This document shows positions 8,489 through 17,712 of a stretch of DNA of 64,000 bases, in pieces. Below the pieces are notes generated by a model. That model was not told the DNA's origin. It did not search any database and saw only the letters and a program-made list of their open reading frames with translations. Source of the DNA: Mucilaginibacter kameinonensis (GTDB taxonomy: Bacteria; Bacteroidota; Bacteroidia; Sphingobacteriales; Sphingobacteriaceae). The position numbers and the translations under genes were made by a program. Location of the stretch: positions 1,240,001-1,304,000 of the forward strand of contig NZ_RCWZ01000002.1 in assembly GCF_003675385.1 (NCBI RefSeq), given 5' to 3'. Within the stretch, counting starts at the first letter, position 1; each line of letters opens with the position of its first letter.

Positions 8489-8782
8489 TCAGGCACATTC
8501 GGGCAGGCCCAATAGGTAGTCGGGTTCTGATTCGTCGGTAACCGTTTTAACATATTTGTTACCATCGGGGCAAACTGCCGGAATCAGGCTGGTTTTATTG
8601 CCGTTGCTATCTATGATATAAGCGTCGCCGTCTTCATTTTTTATCCAGTCGTAAAGTTTTGCCCGTTCGGTAAGGCCCTTTACGTTGATCCTTTCATTAA
8701 TCCACTCAAGCGAATCTATGGCCACATAAGGGTTACGATGTGGTTTGGTATCTGTTTTTATACATACTATACGTACTGCCAT
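8489..8782 (-). CDS. DUF3892 family protein
   Basis: A 97-residue protein matching the DUF3892 pattern: an N-terminal segment with Val/Ile strands and a phrase about residues 44-52 (YDWIKNEDG). The C-terminal half has the typical KYVKTVTDESEPDYLLGLPEC, where the family ends in a short T-x-D...NLL-x-LPEC motif. The function is unknown. It is convergent with the CYTH gene, with seven bases between the stop codons. It has no signal peptide and no membrane segment. Confidence 0.7.
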   Translation of the reverse strand: MAVRIVCIKTDTKPHRNPYVAIDSLEWINERINVKGLTERAKLYDWIKNEDGDAYIIDSNGNKTSLIPAVCPDGNKYVKTVTDESEPDYLLGLPECA

Positions 8783-8994
8783 TGTGTTATTTACATTAAA
8801 TGTTCAGGTGCGATAAAAATATAGCAAAAAACAAAACGGAGAAATAGGTGTTATCACCCAATTTTCACTACGTAAAATTACCTATTGCATAGGTGCTGAT
8901 ACCTTTATAACGAGATGAAATATTAAAATGTAATGGTTTAAAATGCAGATTATCAATAAGGTATTCTCTGTATCGCTAAAAAGATGAGAAAACT

Positions 8995-9043
8995 ATTGTG
9001 TAACCAAAAGGTTTCATTTAAATTTGTAACCGAACGGTTTCAT
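8995..9043 (+). promoter_or_regulatory. promoter and doubled operator of the ArsR/AHSA1 operon
   Basis: Two 19-bp direct repeats differing at two positions, TGTAACCaAAaGGTTTCAT (8999-9017) and TGTAACCgAAcGGTTTCAT (9025-9043), lie 26 bp apart. Each holds the dyad AACC-N4-GGTT. Between them is a full -7 box TAAATTTG (9019-9026), with an ATTG (8995-8998) at -33 spacing of 20 bp. A dimeric ArsR repressor binding both dyads would flank and cover the promoter. The link to the ArsR protein is inferred from position. Confidence 0.65.
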
Positions 9044-9060
9044 ATGGCCGCTTGCTCATT

Positions 9061-9399
9061 ATGCGAAGAGACGTTTTCCAGGCGATTGCCGATCCTACCC
9101 GGCGCGAGATCATTAATTTGATTGCTTACCGGCAAATGAACCTTAATGCCGTTGCCGATAATTTCGATATCAGCAGGCCGGCTGTATCTAAACACATCAA
9201 AATATTAACTGAATGCGGTTTGCTTGTTATTAAGCAGCAGGGGAGGGAGCGCTACTGCCAGGCCGACCTGAAACAGCTAAAACAAGTTACCGACTGGGCC
9301 GAACAATATCGCCAGTTTTGGACTCAGAAACTGGACGCCCTTGACGTTTTTTTAACCAATGAACAAAATACAGATAACCAAAAAAACAATAAATTATGA
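9061..9399 (+). CDS. ArsR-family winged-helix repressor
   Basis: A 112-residue ArsR-type transcription factor that most likely represses its own operon. The winged helix covers residues 1-80: MRRDVFQAIADPTRREII, then the recognition helix ISRPAVSKHIKILTECGLL and the wing KQQGRERYCQAD. No metal-binding CxC motif is present, so the signal is not the classic metal type. This sub-family is usually paired with an AHSA1/SRPBCC protein, as here. The frame is open from a TTG at 9052, but the ATG at 9061 matches the family N terminus. The stop overlaps the next start by four bases (ATGA), so translation is coupled. Confidence 0.9.
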   Translation: MRRDVFQAIADPTRREIINLIAYRQMNLNAVADNFDISRPAVSKHIKILTECGLLVIKQQGRERYCQADLKQLKQVTDWAEQYRQFWTQKLDALDVFLTNEQNTDNQKNNKL

Positions 9400-9818
9400 G
9401 CACACAACCATTTGTTATTGAAAGGATTTATGCGGCACCTATACAAAAAGTATGGGAGGCAATTACCGTTAAGGAAAAAATGAAAGAGTGGTATTTTGAC
9501 CTGGCAGAATTTAAACCTGAAGTAGGTTTTGAGTTTCAGTTTATCGGCGGTGACGGTATTAAGGAATATCTTCACCTTTGCCGTGTAACCAAAGTTGTTG
9601 AAGGCAAAACCATAGCCTATACCTGGCGATACGATGGCTACGAAGGTGATTCGGAAGTTACCTGGGAACTTTCCCCTGAAGGTGAGGGTACAAAATTAGT
9701 GCTCACCCACCGCGGGCTCGAAACTTTCCCTCCGTTAGACGCCTTCAAAAAAGAAAACTTTGTTGCCGGTTGGACACATATCACCGGTATCTCGCTTAAA
9801 GAGTATCTGGAGAAGTAG
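9396..9818 (+). CDS. SRPBCC/AHSA1-domain protein
   Basis: A 140-residue START/SRPBCC-superfamily protein of the AHSA1 type, a helix-grip fold with a deep hydrophobic pocket. It opens with IERIYAAPIQKVWEAIT and has the diagnostic KTIAYTWRYDGYEGDSEVTWEL strands and a C-terminal helix starting GWTHITGISLKEYLEK. The ligand is unknown. It overlaps the ArsR gene by four bases and is the target or effector half of a two-gene operon. A reasonable idea is that it binds the compound that the repressor responds to, or a product of it, but nothing in the sequence names that compound. Confidence 0.88.
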   Translation: MSTQPFVIERIYAAPIQKVWEAITVKEKMKEWYFDLAEFKPEVGFEFQFIGGDGIKEYLHLCRVTKVVEGKTIAYTWRYDGYEGDSEVTWELSPEGEGTKLVLTHRGLETFPPLDAFKKENFVAGWTHITGISLKEYLEK

Positions 9819-9860
9819 TATCTACAATAGCAGGGTGCTATTTAAAATAGAAGCTAAACA

Positions 9861-9888
9861 ATAAAGCCGGGCAAAAGCCCGGCTTTAT
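9861..9888. terminator. bidirectional intrinsic terminator
   Basis: Perfect 12-bp stem ATAAAGCCGGGC and GCCCGGCTTTAT around an AAAA loop, between the convergent AHSA1 gene and gltD. Confidence 0.85.
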
Positions 9889-9954
9889 AATTAAAACAAT
9901 ATGATAAGGAGGCAGGCCAGCTAATCGCTTATTGCCAACCTCCAGACTTTGGCA

Positions 9955-11433
9955 TTAAAACACCTGGTCAAACTGGTTAACGGCATCTTTGCTTTCCAGT
10001 AAAGAGTGTCCCATTAAAAACTCGTCAACCTTGCGGGCTGCTTCGCGGCCCTCAGATATAGCCCAAACCACCAGTGATTGTCCGCGGCGCATATCGCCTG
10101 CTGTAAACACTTTGCTCACGTTGGTACGGTAAACACCTTCTTTGGCTTTAACATTTTTACGGTCATCAATTTCAACACCAAGCTGACTGATGAAGGTATC
10201 ATGCTGCGGGTGTAAAAAGCCCATTGCCAGGAATACCCGTTGACAAGGGATTTCACGCTCAGAGCCTTCAACTACATGGAATTTTACCGGGCGGCCCATG
10301 AAGTCCTGTTCCCATTCAACGTCAACTACTCTCAATGCACGTAGATTGCCTTCTTCGTCACCTAAAAACTCTAAGGTATTAACACCCCAGAAACGGTCGG
10401 CACCTTCCTCGTGTGAGCTGGTAGTTTTCAGTACCATTGGGTAAGTTGGCCATGGCATGTGTTGTGTACGCTGGGCCGGTGGCTGAAACATCACCTCAAA
10501 CTGCTTGATAGATGCTGCACCCTGACGGTTTGAAGTACCCACACAATCAGATCCGGTGTCGCCACCGCCAATTACTACAACATCTTTACCAGTTGCTATG
10601 ATCTCTTCAACAGTAACATCAATATTGCTTACGCGCTTGTTTTGCTGTTTCAGGAAATCCATCGCAAAATGGATCCCTTTTAGCTCGCGGCCCGGAATAT
10701 TCAGGTTACGTGGAATGGTTGAGCCGCCTGCTAAAATTACGGCATCGTTGTTACGTACCAGTTCGTCGGCAGCTACGTTTACACCAACTTCGCTATTGTA
10801 TTTAAATACAACGCCGTCTTTTTCCATTACTTCAACGCGGCGCTCAACTACCCATTTCTCCAATTTAAAGTCAGGGATACCGTAGCGTAATAAACCGCCT
10901 GCACGGTCGTCACGTTCGTAAACGGTAACGGCGTGACCAACTTTCACCAGCTGGGCTGCAGCTGCAAGGCCTGCCGGACCTGAACCTACAACCGCTACTT
11001 TTTTACCTGTTTTAACAAGCGGAGCAGTTGGTTTTACCAGGTTTTTCTCGTAAGCGATCTCAATGATATGGCGCTCAATTTCCTCGATAGCAACAGGCGG
11101 CTTGTTGATGCCTAACACACATGCAGATTCGCACGGAGCAGGGCAGATACGGCCTGTAAACTCAGGGAAGTTATTAGTTGATGATAATATGTGGTAAGCT
11201 TCTTCCCAGTTTTTACGATACACTGCATCGTTAAACTCAGGGATGATGTTACCCAGAGGGCATCCCGAATGGCAGAAAGGGATACCGCAATTCATACACC
11301 TTGCCGATTGCTGGTTAAGCTTCTCTTCGGTGTATAAATTAACAAATTCGTTATAGTTCTTAACGCGTTCAGTAGCCGGAACTTTTGATGGAAGTTCGCG
11401 ATTAAACTCCTGAAATCCTGTAGGTTTTCCCAT
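9955..11433 (-). CDS. gltD: glutamate synthase small (beta) subunit
   Basis: The 492-residue NADPH-dependent beta subunit of glutamate synthase. It passes electrons from NADPH through FAD and iron-sulfur clusters to the GltB subunit, for ammonia assimilation. The N-terminal ferredoxin-like region has two Cys groups, [14 protein letters not shown] (near residue 45) and CPAPCESAC (near 97). The FAD loop is [14 protein letters not shown] (about 150) and the NADPH loop is [11 protein letters not shown] (about 290). A final FAD contact reads [17 protein letters not shown]. Length is normal. It follows gltB by three bases in the same operon, so expression of the subunits is coupled. Confidence 0.97.
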   Translation of the reverse strand: MGKPTGFQEFNRELPSKVPATERVKNYNEFVNLYTEEKLNQQSARCMNCGIPFCHSGCPLGNIIPEFNDAVYRKNWEEAYHILSSTNNFPEFTGRICPAPCESACVLGINKPPVAIEEIERHIIEIAYEKNLVKPTAPLVKTGKKVAVVGSGPAGLAAAAQLVKVGHAVTVYERDDRAGGLLRYGIPDFKLEKWVVERRVEVMEKDGVVFKYNSEVGVNVAADELVRNNDAVILAGGSTIPRNLNIPGRELKGIHFAMDFLKQQNKRVSNIDVTVEEIIATGKDVVVIGGGDTGSDCVGTSNRQGAASIKQFEVMFQPPAQRTQHMPWPTYPMVLKTTSSHEEGADRFWGVNTLEFLGDEEGNLRALRVVDVEWEQDFMGRPVKFHVVEGSEREIPCQRVFLAMGFLHPQHDTFISQLGVEIDDRKNVKAKEGVYRTNVSKVFTAGDMRRGQSLVVWAISEGREAARKVDEFLMGHSLLESKDAVNQFDQVF

Positions 11434-11436
11434 TTC

Positions 11437-14400
11437 TTAGCCTATAGTTTGATATTGTGATTTCTCTAATACTTTTTTATACTCTCTTGGATACACTTTC
11501 ACGAACTGGGTTGATGCTTCGTTCCAGTTGTTCAGGATCTTTTGTGCAAGCTTACTGCCTGTTAAAGAGATGTGTTTACGCAACAGTGTAAGGATCTGCT
11601 CTTCATCCTGCGCGGTTAGCGGGTCAAGGTCAACCATTTCGGTATTACAGTTTTCTGCAAAAGTACCTTCAGGATTATAAACCCATGCTATACCACCGCT
11701 CATACCAGCCGCAAAGTTGCGGCCTGTATTACCGAGGATGAGTGCACGGCCACCGGTCATGTACTCGCAACCATGGTCGCCAATACCTTCAACAACTGTG
11801 GTAGCACCTGAGTTACGTACCGCGAAACGTTCGCCGGCCATACCGCCTACAAACAACTCGCCCGATGTAGCACCGTAAAGGGCTACGTTACCGATGATGA
11901 TGTTGTCTTCAGGAACAAAGGTTGCATTAGCTGCCGGATATACGGCTATCTGTGCGCCCGAAAGGCCTTTACCTACGTAGTCATTAGCTTCGCCTTCCAA
12001 CTCAAAAGAAACGCCTTTAGTAGTGAAAGCAGCAAAGCTTTGACCTGCCGAACCTTTGAATTTGAAGTTAACAGTATTGTCAGGTAAACCTGCCGAACCA
12101 TAAACTTTCGAGATTTCGTTTGATAACATGGTACCGATTGTACGGTCAACGTTAATTACATCGAAAGATGCAAATACCGGTGTTTTATCTTCCAAAGCAG
12201 GTTTAGCAGCTTCAACCAGTTTCCAATCAAGGATATTGGCCATGCCATGATCCTGTGATTCGCTGTTGTACAAGGTCATGCCTTTGGTGTTGGTAACCGG
12301 GTGCAGGATACCGCTAAGATCAATCTTTTTGGCTTTCCAGCTTTGCAGGTTATCTTTTACTTTCAGGAACTGTACGCGGCCAACCATTTCATGAATGGTA
12401 CGGAAACCAAGCTCGGCCATGATCTCGCGTAACTCCTCAGCCATAAAGCGGAACAGGTTAACGATATGCTCAGGTTTGCCCGAGAATAGCTTACGTAATT
12501 CAGGATCTTGTGTGGCAACACCTACAGGGCAGGTATTCAGGTGGCATTTACGCATCATGATACAACCGCCTGCAACAAGGGCAGCTGTAGCTACACCCCA
12601 TTCTTCGGCACCCATCAGGGCTGCGATAGCCAAATCGCGACCGGTTTTCAACTGACCATCTGTTTGTAATACCACACGGCTGCGGAGTTTGTTGCGTACC
12701 AATGTTTGGTGTGCTTCGGTTAAACCAAGCTCCCATGGTAAGCCCGCATGTTTGATAGAGCTTATTGGCGATGCTCCGGTACCGCCGTCATAGCCGGCAA
12801 TCAGGATCACATCGGCGTGTGCTTTGGCAACACCGGCAGCAATAGTACCTACGCCTGCTTTTGATACCAACTTAACGTTGATACGGGCAGCACGGTTGGC
12901 ATTTTTAAGGTCGAAGATAAGTTGTGCCAAATCTTCGATAGAGTAAATATCGTGGTGCGGCGGAGGCGAGATCAAACCTACACCCGGAGTAGAGTGACGG
13001 GTTTTAGCGATCCAGTCGTCAACCTTGTGGCCTGGCAGCTGACCGCCTTCGCCTGGTTTAGCGCCCTGCGCCATTTTTATCTGTAACTCGTCGGCGTTGG
13101 TAAGGTAGTTTGAAGTTACCCCGAAACGACCTGATGCTACTTGTTTAATAGCCGAACGTAATGAATCGCCGTTTGGCAATTTGTCATAACGCATTTCGTC
13201 CTCGCCACCTTCACCAGTATTGCTTTTACCACCAATGCGGTTCATGGCAATAGCCATAGTGCTGTGCGCTTCGTGGGAGATAGAGCCGAATGACATGGCG
13301 CCTGTAGCAAAACGCTTCATGATGCTTTCAGCAGGTTCAACCTCATCAATGCTGATTGATTCGCGGTGGTGCGCGAAGTCAAGCAGGCCACGGATGGTGA
13401 AATGCTTTTCAGTTTGCTCATTAACTACCTTAGCATAGTTTTTATATACCTCGTAGCTGTTGCTGCGTGTTGCATGCTGCAACAAGTGAACAGTGGTTGG
13501 GTTAAACAAGTGGGCTTCACCACGACGTTTCCATTGGTAAATACCACCCTCTGGCAACAGGTTATCAGCACCTTTAGCTTCAAAGCCCATTTTGTGTTTG
13601 CAAAGTGCTTCGCGGGCAATTTCGTCAAGGCCTAAACCGCCTATACGGGTTACTGCACCGTGGAAGTATTTGTCAACAACGGTTTTGTTCAAACCAAGGA
13701 TCTCGAATACCTGAGCGCCGTGGTATGACTGCAGTGTTGAGATACCCATTTTTGAGAAGATCTTCAACAAGCCATCGTTAATAGATTTAACGTAGTTATT
13801 ACGCAGTTTTTTGATATCGTAGGTGGTTTCAAGGCTCCCATTGTCCTTAAGTGTTTCAATGGTTGAAAGCGCCAGGTACGGGTTGATGGCAGTAGCACCA
13901 AAGGCCAGTAAGCAGGCAAAGTGGTGTACCTCCCATGCATCGCCGGTTTCAACAACCAGGCCTACAGCACCACGGCGACCTTTGCGGATCAGGTGGTGGT
14001 GGACGGCTGAAACAGCCAATAGGGTAGGGATAGGGGCATGCTCAGAGTCAACCGCGCGATCTGAAAGGATCAATACCTCGAAGCCGTCATCAACGGCATC
14101 TTCGGCGTAGCGGCAAAGGCGGGCAATACCTTTTTCCAATGAACCAGGCAGGCCATCAGCTTTAAAGTATGTTTGCAGTGTTTTAGCGTGGAACAGACCG
14201 GTATCAATACTACGCAGTTTTTCTAACTGGTGGTTTTTCAATATCGGGTGTTTTAATACCACGCAATGGCAATGCATTTTATCCTCATCAAGCAGGTTGC
14301 CATTGTTACCAATGAAGGTAGCAAGGCTCATTACCAAACGCTCGCGGATTGGGTCAATCGGCGGGTTGGTTACCTGCGCAAAGAATTGTTTGAAGTAGCT

Positions 14401-15954
14401 TGACAGGTGCTGGGGCTTGTCCGAAAGGATAGCCAATGGTACGTCGGTACCCATTGAACCTACAGGTTCTTTTCCATCAAGCGCCATTGGCTTAATGATG
14501 GTGTCGATATCCTCGCGGCTGTAACCAAATACCTGCTGGTAACGGTACACAGAAGCTTCAGATAGGTTAGCGAAAGCCAAACGTGGTTCAGAAAGCTCGC
14601 TCAGGTTAATTTTATAATTTTCAAGCCAGCGGCCGTAAGGTTGCTGTGATGCAACCTGTTTCTTGATCTCCTCATCGGTGATGATGCGGCCTTTTTCGGT
14701 ATCGATCAATAGCATTTTACCTGGCTGTAAACGGCCTTTACGTAAAACGGTGCTTTCGTCGATAGTTAAAGTACCTGCTTCAGAAGCAGCGATAACACGG
14801 CCATCATTGGTTACCACAAAACGCAGCGGACGTAAGCCATTGCGGTCAAGCAACGCGCCTACCAGTTTACCATCGGTAAAGGTAATTGCTGCAGGGCCAT
14901 CCCATGGCTCCATCAAGGTAGCGTGGAACTCATAGAATGCCTTTTTAAGCGGATCCATTGCTTCGTTGCCATCCCACGCTTCAGGTACCAGCATCATCAT
15001 TACGTGTGGTAATGAACGGCCTGAATGCAATAGCACTTCAATAATATTATCCAAACAAGCAGAGTCAGACTGGTTGTTATCAATCACCGGTAATAACATC
15101 TCCATCTCTTCGGCAGTGAAGTATGATGAAGCGTAAGATTTTAAGCCGGCGTAAAACCAGTTTAAGTTACCTGTTAAGGTGTTGATCTCGCCGTTATGCG
15201 CAATTAAGCGGAATGGCTGAGCCAGTTTCCATGATGGGAATGTATTGGTTGAAAAACGCGAGTGGATCATGGCAAAGCCAGATGCAATACGCGGATCAGA
15301 AAGATCTGAATAGTATTTACGTAGCTGGTAAGTAGTAAGCTGGCCTTTGTAAATAATTGTTTTACAGCTTAATGATGTAAAATAGAAATTTTCAGAAGCA
15401 CCGGCTACGGTTTCGGTAATGGTTTTGTTGATATACCTTCTGAGCACAAATAACTTACGCTCAAAATCATCGGCATTGGTAATATGATGCGGACGGGCAA
15501 TATAAATTTGCTCAACATCGGGCTCGGCCTGACGGGCTGTTTCGCCAATAACCGACGAATCAACTACAAGTTTACGCTCGCCCAGTTTTTGCAAGCCTAA
15601 TTTTTCAATTGCATTGTTAATAATGGTACGGCAGGCCTTTTTCTGGGCCGAATCCTTGGGTAAGAAAATCATACCTACACCATACTCGCCGGGTTCCGGC
15701 AGGCTGATCTCAAGGTTTGAGCATTCTTCCATTAAAAACTCATGGGGTAATTGTATCAATATACCCGCTCCGTCCCCGCTTTCGGGGTCGCATCCGCACG
15801 CACCACGGTGCTCCATGTTTTCAAGCATGGTCAACGCGTTATCGATGATTTCGTTGGTTTTATGACCGTTTATATTGGCTATAAATCCCGTTCCGCACGA
15901 ATCGTGTTCAAATTCCGGTCTGTAAAGACCCTGGTGGCTATCAGTTTGATCCAT
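11437..15954 (-). CDS. gltB: glutamate synthase large (alpha) subunit
   Basis: The 1505-residue alpha subunit makes two glutamates from glutamine and 2-oxoglutarate. A short propeptide precedes Cys20 (HDSCGTGF), the amidotransferase nucleophile that becomes N-terminal after cleavage. The Ntn glutaminase domain spans to about 430, then the central domain, and then the FMN-binding barrel from about 830 (STGEGGEDEMRYDKLPNGD region, KPGEGGQLPGHKV). The 3Fe-4S cluster Cys are in MRKCHLNTCPVG near residue 1140. The C-terminal GXGXG helix (about 1250-1490) has GATSGELFVGGMAGERF and GGRALILGNTGRNFAAGMSGG. It is the first gene of the gltBD operon. A long A/T-rich leader region lies upstream. Confidence 0.97.
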   Translation of the reverse strand: MDQTDSHQGLYRPEFEHDSCGTGFIANINGHKTNEIIDNALTMLENMEHRGACGCDPESGDGAGILIQLPHEFLMEECSNLEISLPEPGEYGVGMIFLPKDSAQKKACRTIINNAIEKLGLQKLGERKLVVDSSVIGETARQAEPDVEQIYIARPHHITNADDFERKLFVLRRYINKTITETVAGASENFYFTSLSCKTIIYKGQLTTYQLRKYYSDLSDPRIASGFAMIHSRFSTNTFPSWKLAQPFRLIAHNGEINTLTGNLNWFYAGLKSYASSYFTAEEMEMLLPVIDNNQSDSACLDNIIEVLLHSGRSLPHVMMMLVPEAWDGNEAMDPLKKAFYEFHATLMEPWDGPAAITFTDGKLVGALLDRNGLRPLRFVVTNDGRVIAASEAGTLTIDESTVLRKGRLQPGKMLLIDTEKGRIITDEEIKKQVASQQPYGRWLENYKINLSELSEPRLAFANLSEASVYRYQQVFGYSREDIDTIIKPMALDGKEPVGSMGTDVPLAILSDKPQHLSSYFKQFFAQVTNPPIDPIRERLVMSLATFIGNNGNLLDEDKMHCHCVVLKHPILKNHQLEKLRSIDTGLFHAKTLQTYFKADGLPGSLEKGIARLCRYAEDAVDDGFEVLILSDRAVDSEHAPIPTLLAVSAVHHHLIRKGRRGAVGLVVETGDAWEVHHFACLLAFGATAINPYLALSTIETLKDNGSLETTYDIKKLRNNYVKSINDGLLKIFSKMGISTLQSYHGAQVFEILGLNKTVVDKYFHGAVTRIGGLGLDEIAREALCKHKMGFEAKGADNLLPEGGIYQWKRRGEAHLFNPTTVHLLQHATRSNSYEVYKNYAKVVNEQTEKHFTIRGLLDFAHHRESISIDEVEPAESIMKRFATGAMSFGSISHEAHSTMAIAMNRIGGKSNTGEGGEDEMRYDKLPNGDSLRSAIKQVASGRFGVTSNYLTNADELQIKMAQGAKPGEGGQLPGHKVDDWIAKTRHSTPGVGLISPPPHHDIYSIEDLAQLIFDLKNANRAARINVKLVSKAGVGTIAAGVAKAHADVILIAGYDGGTGASPISSIKHAGLPWELGLTEAHQTLVRNKLRSRVVLQTDGQLKTGRDLAIAALMGAEEWGVATAALVAGGCIMMRKCHLNTCPVGVATQDPELRKLFSGKPEHIVNLFRFMAEELREIMAELGFRTIHEMVGRVQFLKVKDNLQSWKAKKIDLSGILHPVTNTKGMTLYNSESQDHGMANILDWKLVEAAKPALEDKTPVFASFDVINVDRTIGTMLSNEISKVYGSAGLPDNTVNFKFKGSAGQSFAAFTTKGVSFELEGEANDYVGKGLSGAQIAVYPAANATFVPEDNIIIGNVALYGATSGELFVGGMAGERFAVRNSGATTVVEGIGDHGCEYMTGGRALILGNTGRNFAAGMSGGIAWVYNPEGTFAENCNTEMVDLDPLTAQDEEQILTLLRKHISLTGSKLAQKILNNWNEASTQFVKVYPREYKKVLEKSQYQTIG

Positions 15955-16439
15955 TGTTTAAATTAAACCGTTTATAATATTTATAAGGGGTGTAACCACG
16001 AAGTTACCAAAACTCAAATAAATTATAAAATTTACGGTAATTTTTAAAGATTTCTAAAAAATCAATTATTTAAATCATAATTATTTAACATTATCTCAAC
16101 AAAAAGAGATAAATATTATGATGTACAAAATGAAAGTACAAAAAAAATTATTTAGAATCAATATAAAGTTATACCAAACTTGTGCAATACATTTATTAAA
16201 GCTGACTTTTTAGCTATAACCAAATTAAATTTTGTGGTGTTTTTCTATATGATTAGTAGGAATTGGGAGATCGGTTCGTAGTTAGCGGTTCACTAATGAT
16301 GGTTGAGGGTTGGATTAATTGAGGAATAAACGGCAGAAAGCAATTGAGATGCAAAAGCCTTGTGAAATATGCTCGAAGAATTTTTTGTGCCGAAGGTACA
16401 CATCACATTTTGCAAGGTAAATAAAGGAATGGTTTAATT

Positions 16440-16483
16440 GTCTGAACCTGAATTTATAGAATTAAGGAATTAATGGAATTTTA
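16440..16483. repeat. dispersed intergenic 44-bp repeat, copy 1
   Basis: Starts GTCTGAACCTGAATTTATAG and consists of GAATT words about 9-10 bp apart. It aligns without gaps to 32712-32755 at 34 of 44 positions. Its origin and function are unknown. Confidence 0.6.
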
Positions 16484-16492
16484 GTTACTAAA

Positions 16493-16524
16493 AGACTTAC
16501 GAAGTTTGAAAGCTTCGTAAGTCT
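16493..16524. repeat. 12-bp perfect hairpin AGACTTACGAAG
   Basis: AGACTTACGAAG (16493-16504) pairs perfectly with CTTCGTAAGTCT (16513-16524) across an 8-base loop. There is no T run after it on either strand, so it is more like a short palindromic repeat than a terminator. Confidence 0.65.
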
Positions 16525-16633
16525 GAATATCAATTGGATAAGTTTTCCTTATAAGCTCTATTGTGGAGTAATTACCTTTAGTTAACAATGAGCATCAACT
16601 ATGAACTATGATCTATGAACCATACGCCACAAC

Positions 16634-16915
16634 CTACCTATAAGTACACAAATAAGAGCTCTGTACTTCTGTTTTTACTTTAAAGGAGGTGTTGGCTTCA
16701 ATTTCAAATGTTTGTCCGCCTATAAAAGTTTGCCATTGGTTTTGGCCAGGGAGTTGGGCTTCAAGGCTGCCTTCAATTACGGTCATGGTTTCATGGCTTG
16801 ATGTGCCAAATTCATATTCGCCGGGTTCAATAACGCCGATGGTTGAGCGACCCTGAGGGGTAGTATATGCCAGTGATTTCACGGCACCTTCAAAATATTC
16901 GTTTACGTTGATCAT
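16634..16915 (-). CDS. ppnP: pyrimidine/purine nucleoside phosphorylase
   Basis: A 93-residue cupin-fold nucleoside phosphorylase (formerly DUF1255, YaiE). PpnP splits several nucleosides with phosphate to give ribose-1-phosphate and the free base, in nucleotide salvage. The start INVNEYFEGAVKSLAY is the family signature, followed by STIGVIEPGEYEFGTSSHETMTVIEG and a C-terminal FEIEANTSFKVKTEVQSSYLC strand pair. Length matches the family (about 93-95). It is a single gene, with gltB transcribed away in the same direction far downstream. Confidence 0.93.
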   Translation of the reverse strand: MINVNEYFEGAVKSLAYTTPQGRSTIGVIEPGEYEFGTSSHETMTVIEGSLEAQLPGQNQWQTFIGGQTFEIEANTSFKVKTEVQSSYLCTYR

Positions 16916-17079
16916 GTTTAAAAATTTCGGCCTAATATGGTTAAATAAAATGATTTGTATTATAATTGGGGCTTAACTATTGAAAGCCGCCGCATTGGCG
17001 AATGTTAAAATATGTGAAAAAAGTAATTTCGGTTGTGATTATTACTTCCTAAACATCGTTATTTGCATAAAATTTATAT

Positions 17080-17646
17080 ATGAGGAAAATCCAACTATTA
17101 ATGCTGTTCGTTTTATCAGCTATAATATTCCAGGGCTGTAAAAAGGACGTTGTTACTTCTGCTTCTACTACTTCCGACCAAATACTTGCTGCTACTATAA
17201 ACGGTACATCGTGGATTCCGGATGATGTTACCGCTACGATAACTTATGATACTGAGGCTAAAACAAAATCATTTAATGTGGTAGGTACTGCCGACCTGAA
17301 AAGAGTAAAATGGACCATTACATTAAGTGATGCAACTGCTACCAATGTTAACACTTTTCCACTCGCCACTTATAAGGTTGATGCTACCAAAAGGGTACAG
17401 ATGGCTTATTTTACTTCGGCAGGTGGGGTGGAATATGACCAGGTTGGTGTTGTTGAATCGGGATCTGGATCTATTATAATTACCGCTATTGATCCAACCA
17501 AAAACTTGATAACAGGTACATATAGCATGACCACTAAGAAAGTGAATTATAATCAGGATGGTTCTATTGAATCTATTGAAACGTCTCAGATTGCAAGTGG
17601 AACGTTCACTAATTTACCTTATACGTTTGGTCAAAGCGCTCAATAA
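17080..17646 (+). CDS. hypothetical lipoprotein
   Basis: A 188-residue predicted lipoprotein: hydrophobic N terminus ending IIFQGC, with the lipidated Cys at 20. The mature part starts with a Ser/Thr-rich linker, then ATINGTSWIPDDVTATI, an opening seen in several Bacteroidota lipoproteins with a beta-sandwich of DUF6252 type. I cannot assign the family securely. The rest alternates short beta strands (KSFNVVGTADLKRVKWTITL) and ends in FTNLPYTFG. It stands alone, closed by a strong terminator 18 bases after its stop. Confidence 0.65.
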   Translation: MRKIQLLMLFVLSAIIFQGCKKDVVTSASTTSDQILAATINGTSWIPDDVTATITYDTEAKTKSFNVVGTADLKRVKWTITLSDATATNVNTFPLATYKVDATKRVQMAYFTSAGGVEYDQVGVVESGSGSIIITAIDPTKNLITGTYSMTTKKVNYNQDGSIESIETSQIASGTFTNLPYTFGQSAQ

Positions 17647-17664
17647 GATATCAAATAATAAAAT

Positions 17665-17700
17665 AAAAAGCCCTGAAGTATTTATGCTTCAGGGCTTTTT
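17665..17700 (+). terminator. intrinsic terminator
   Basis: Stem AAAAAGCCCTGAAG (17665-17678) and CTTCAGGGCTTTTT (17687-17700) with an 8-base loop. It ends the lipoprotein gene and probably also the convergent Pro/Thr-rich gene. Confidence 0.88.
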
Positions 17701-17712
17701 ATTTTGATCTCC

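Larger units (their letters stand above)
15955..16633. other. 679-bp gene-free region upstream of gltB
   Basis: Very A/T-rich and probably holds the gltB promoter; I could not pick out a full-consensus -7 box on the minus strand. Visible structures: a short dyad TTATCTC/GAGATAA (16092-16098 and 16107-16113), a 44-bp repeat shared with 32712-32755 (16440-16483), and a 12-bp hairpin (16493-16524). A run of ATGAACTATGATCTATGAAC words sits near 16600. No open reading frame with coding character was seen. Confidence 0.6.

Noticed and set aside
11437..15954. Many plus-strand frames of 60-95 codons inside gltB.
   Set aside because: They run against a long, well-conserved coding gene and have no recognisable products; they are shadows.
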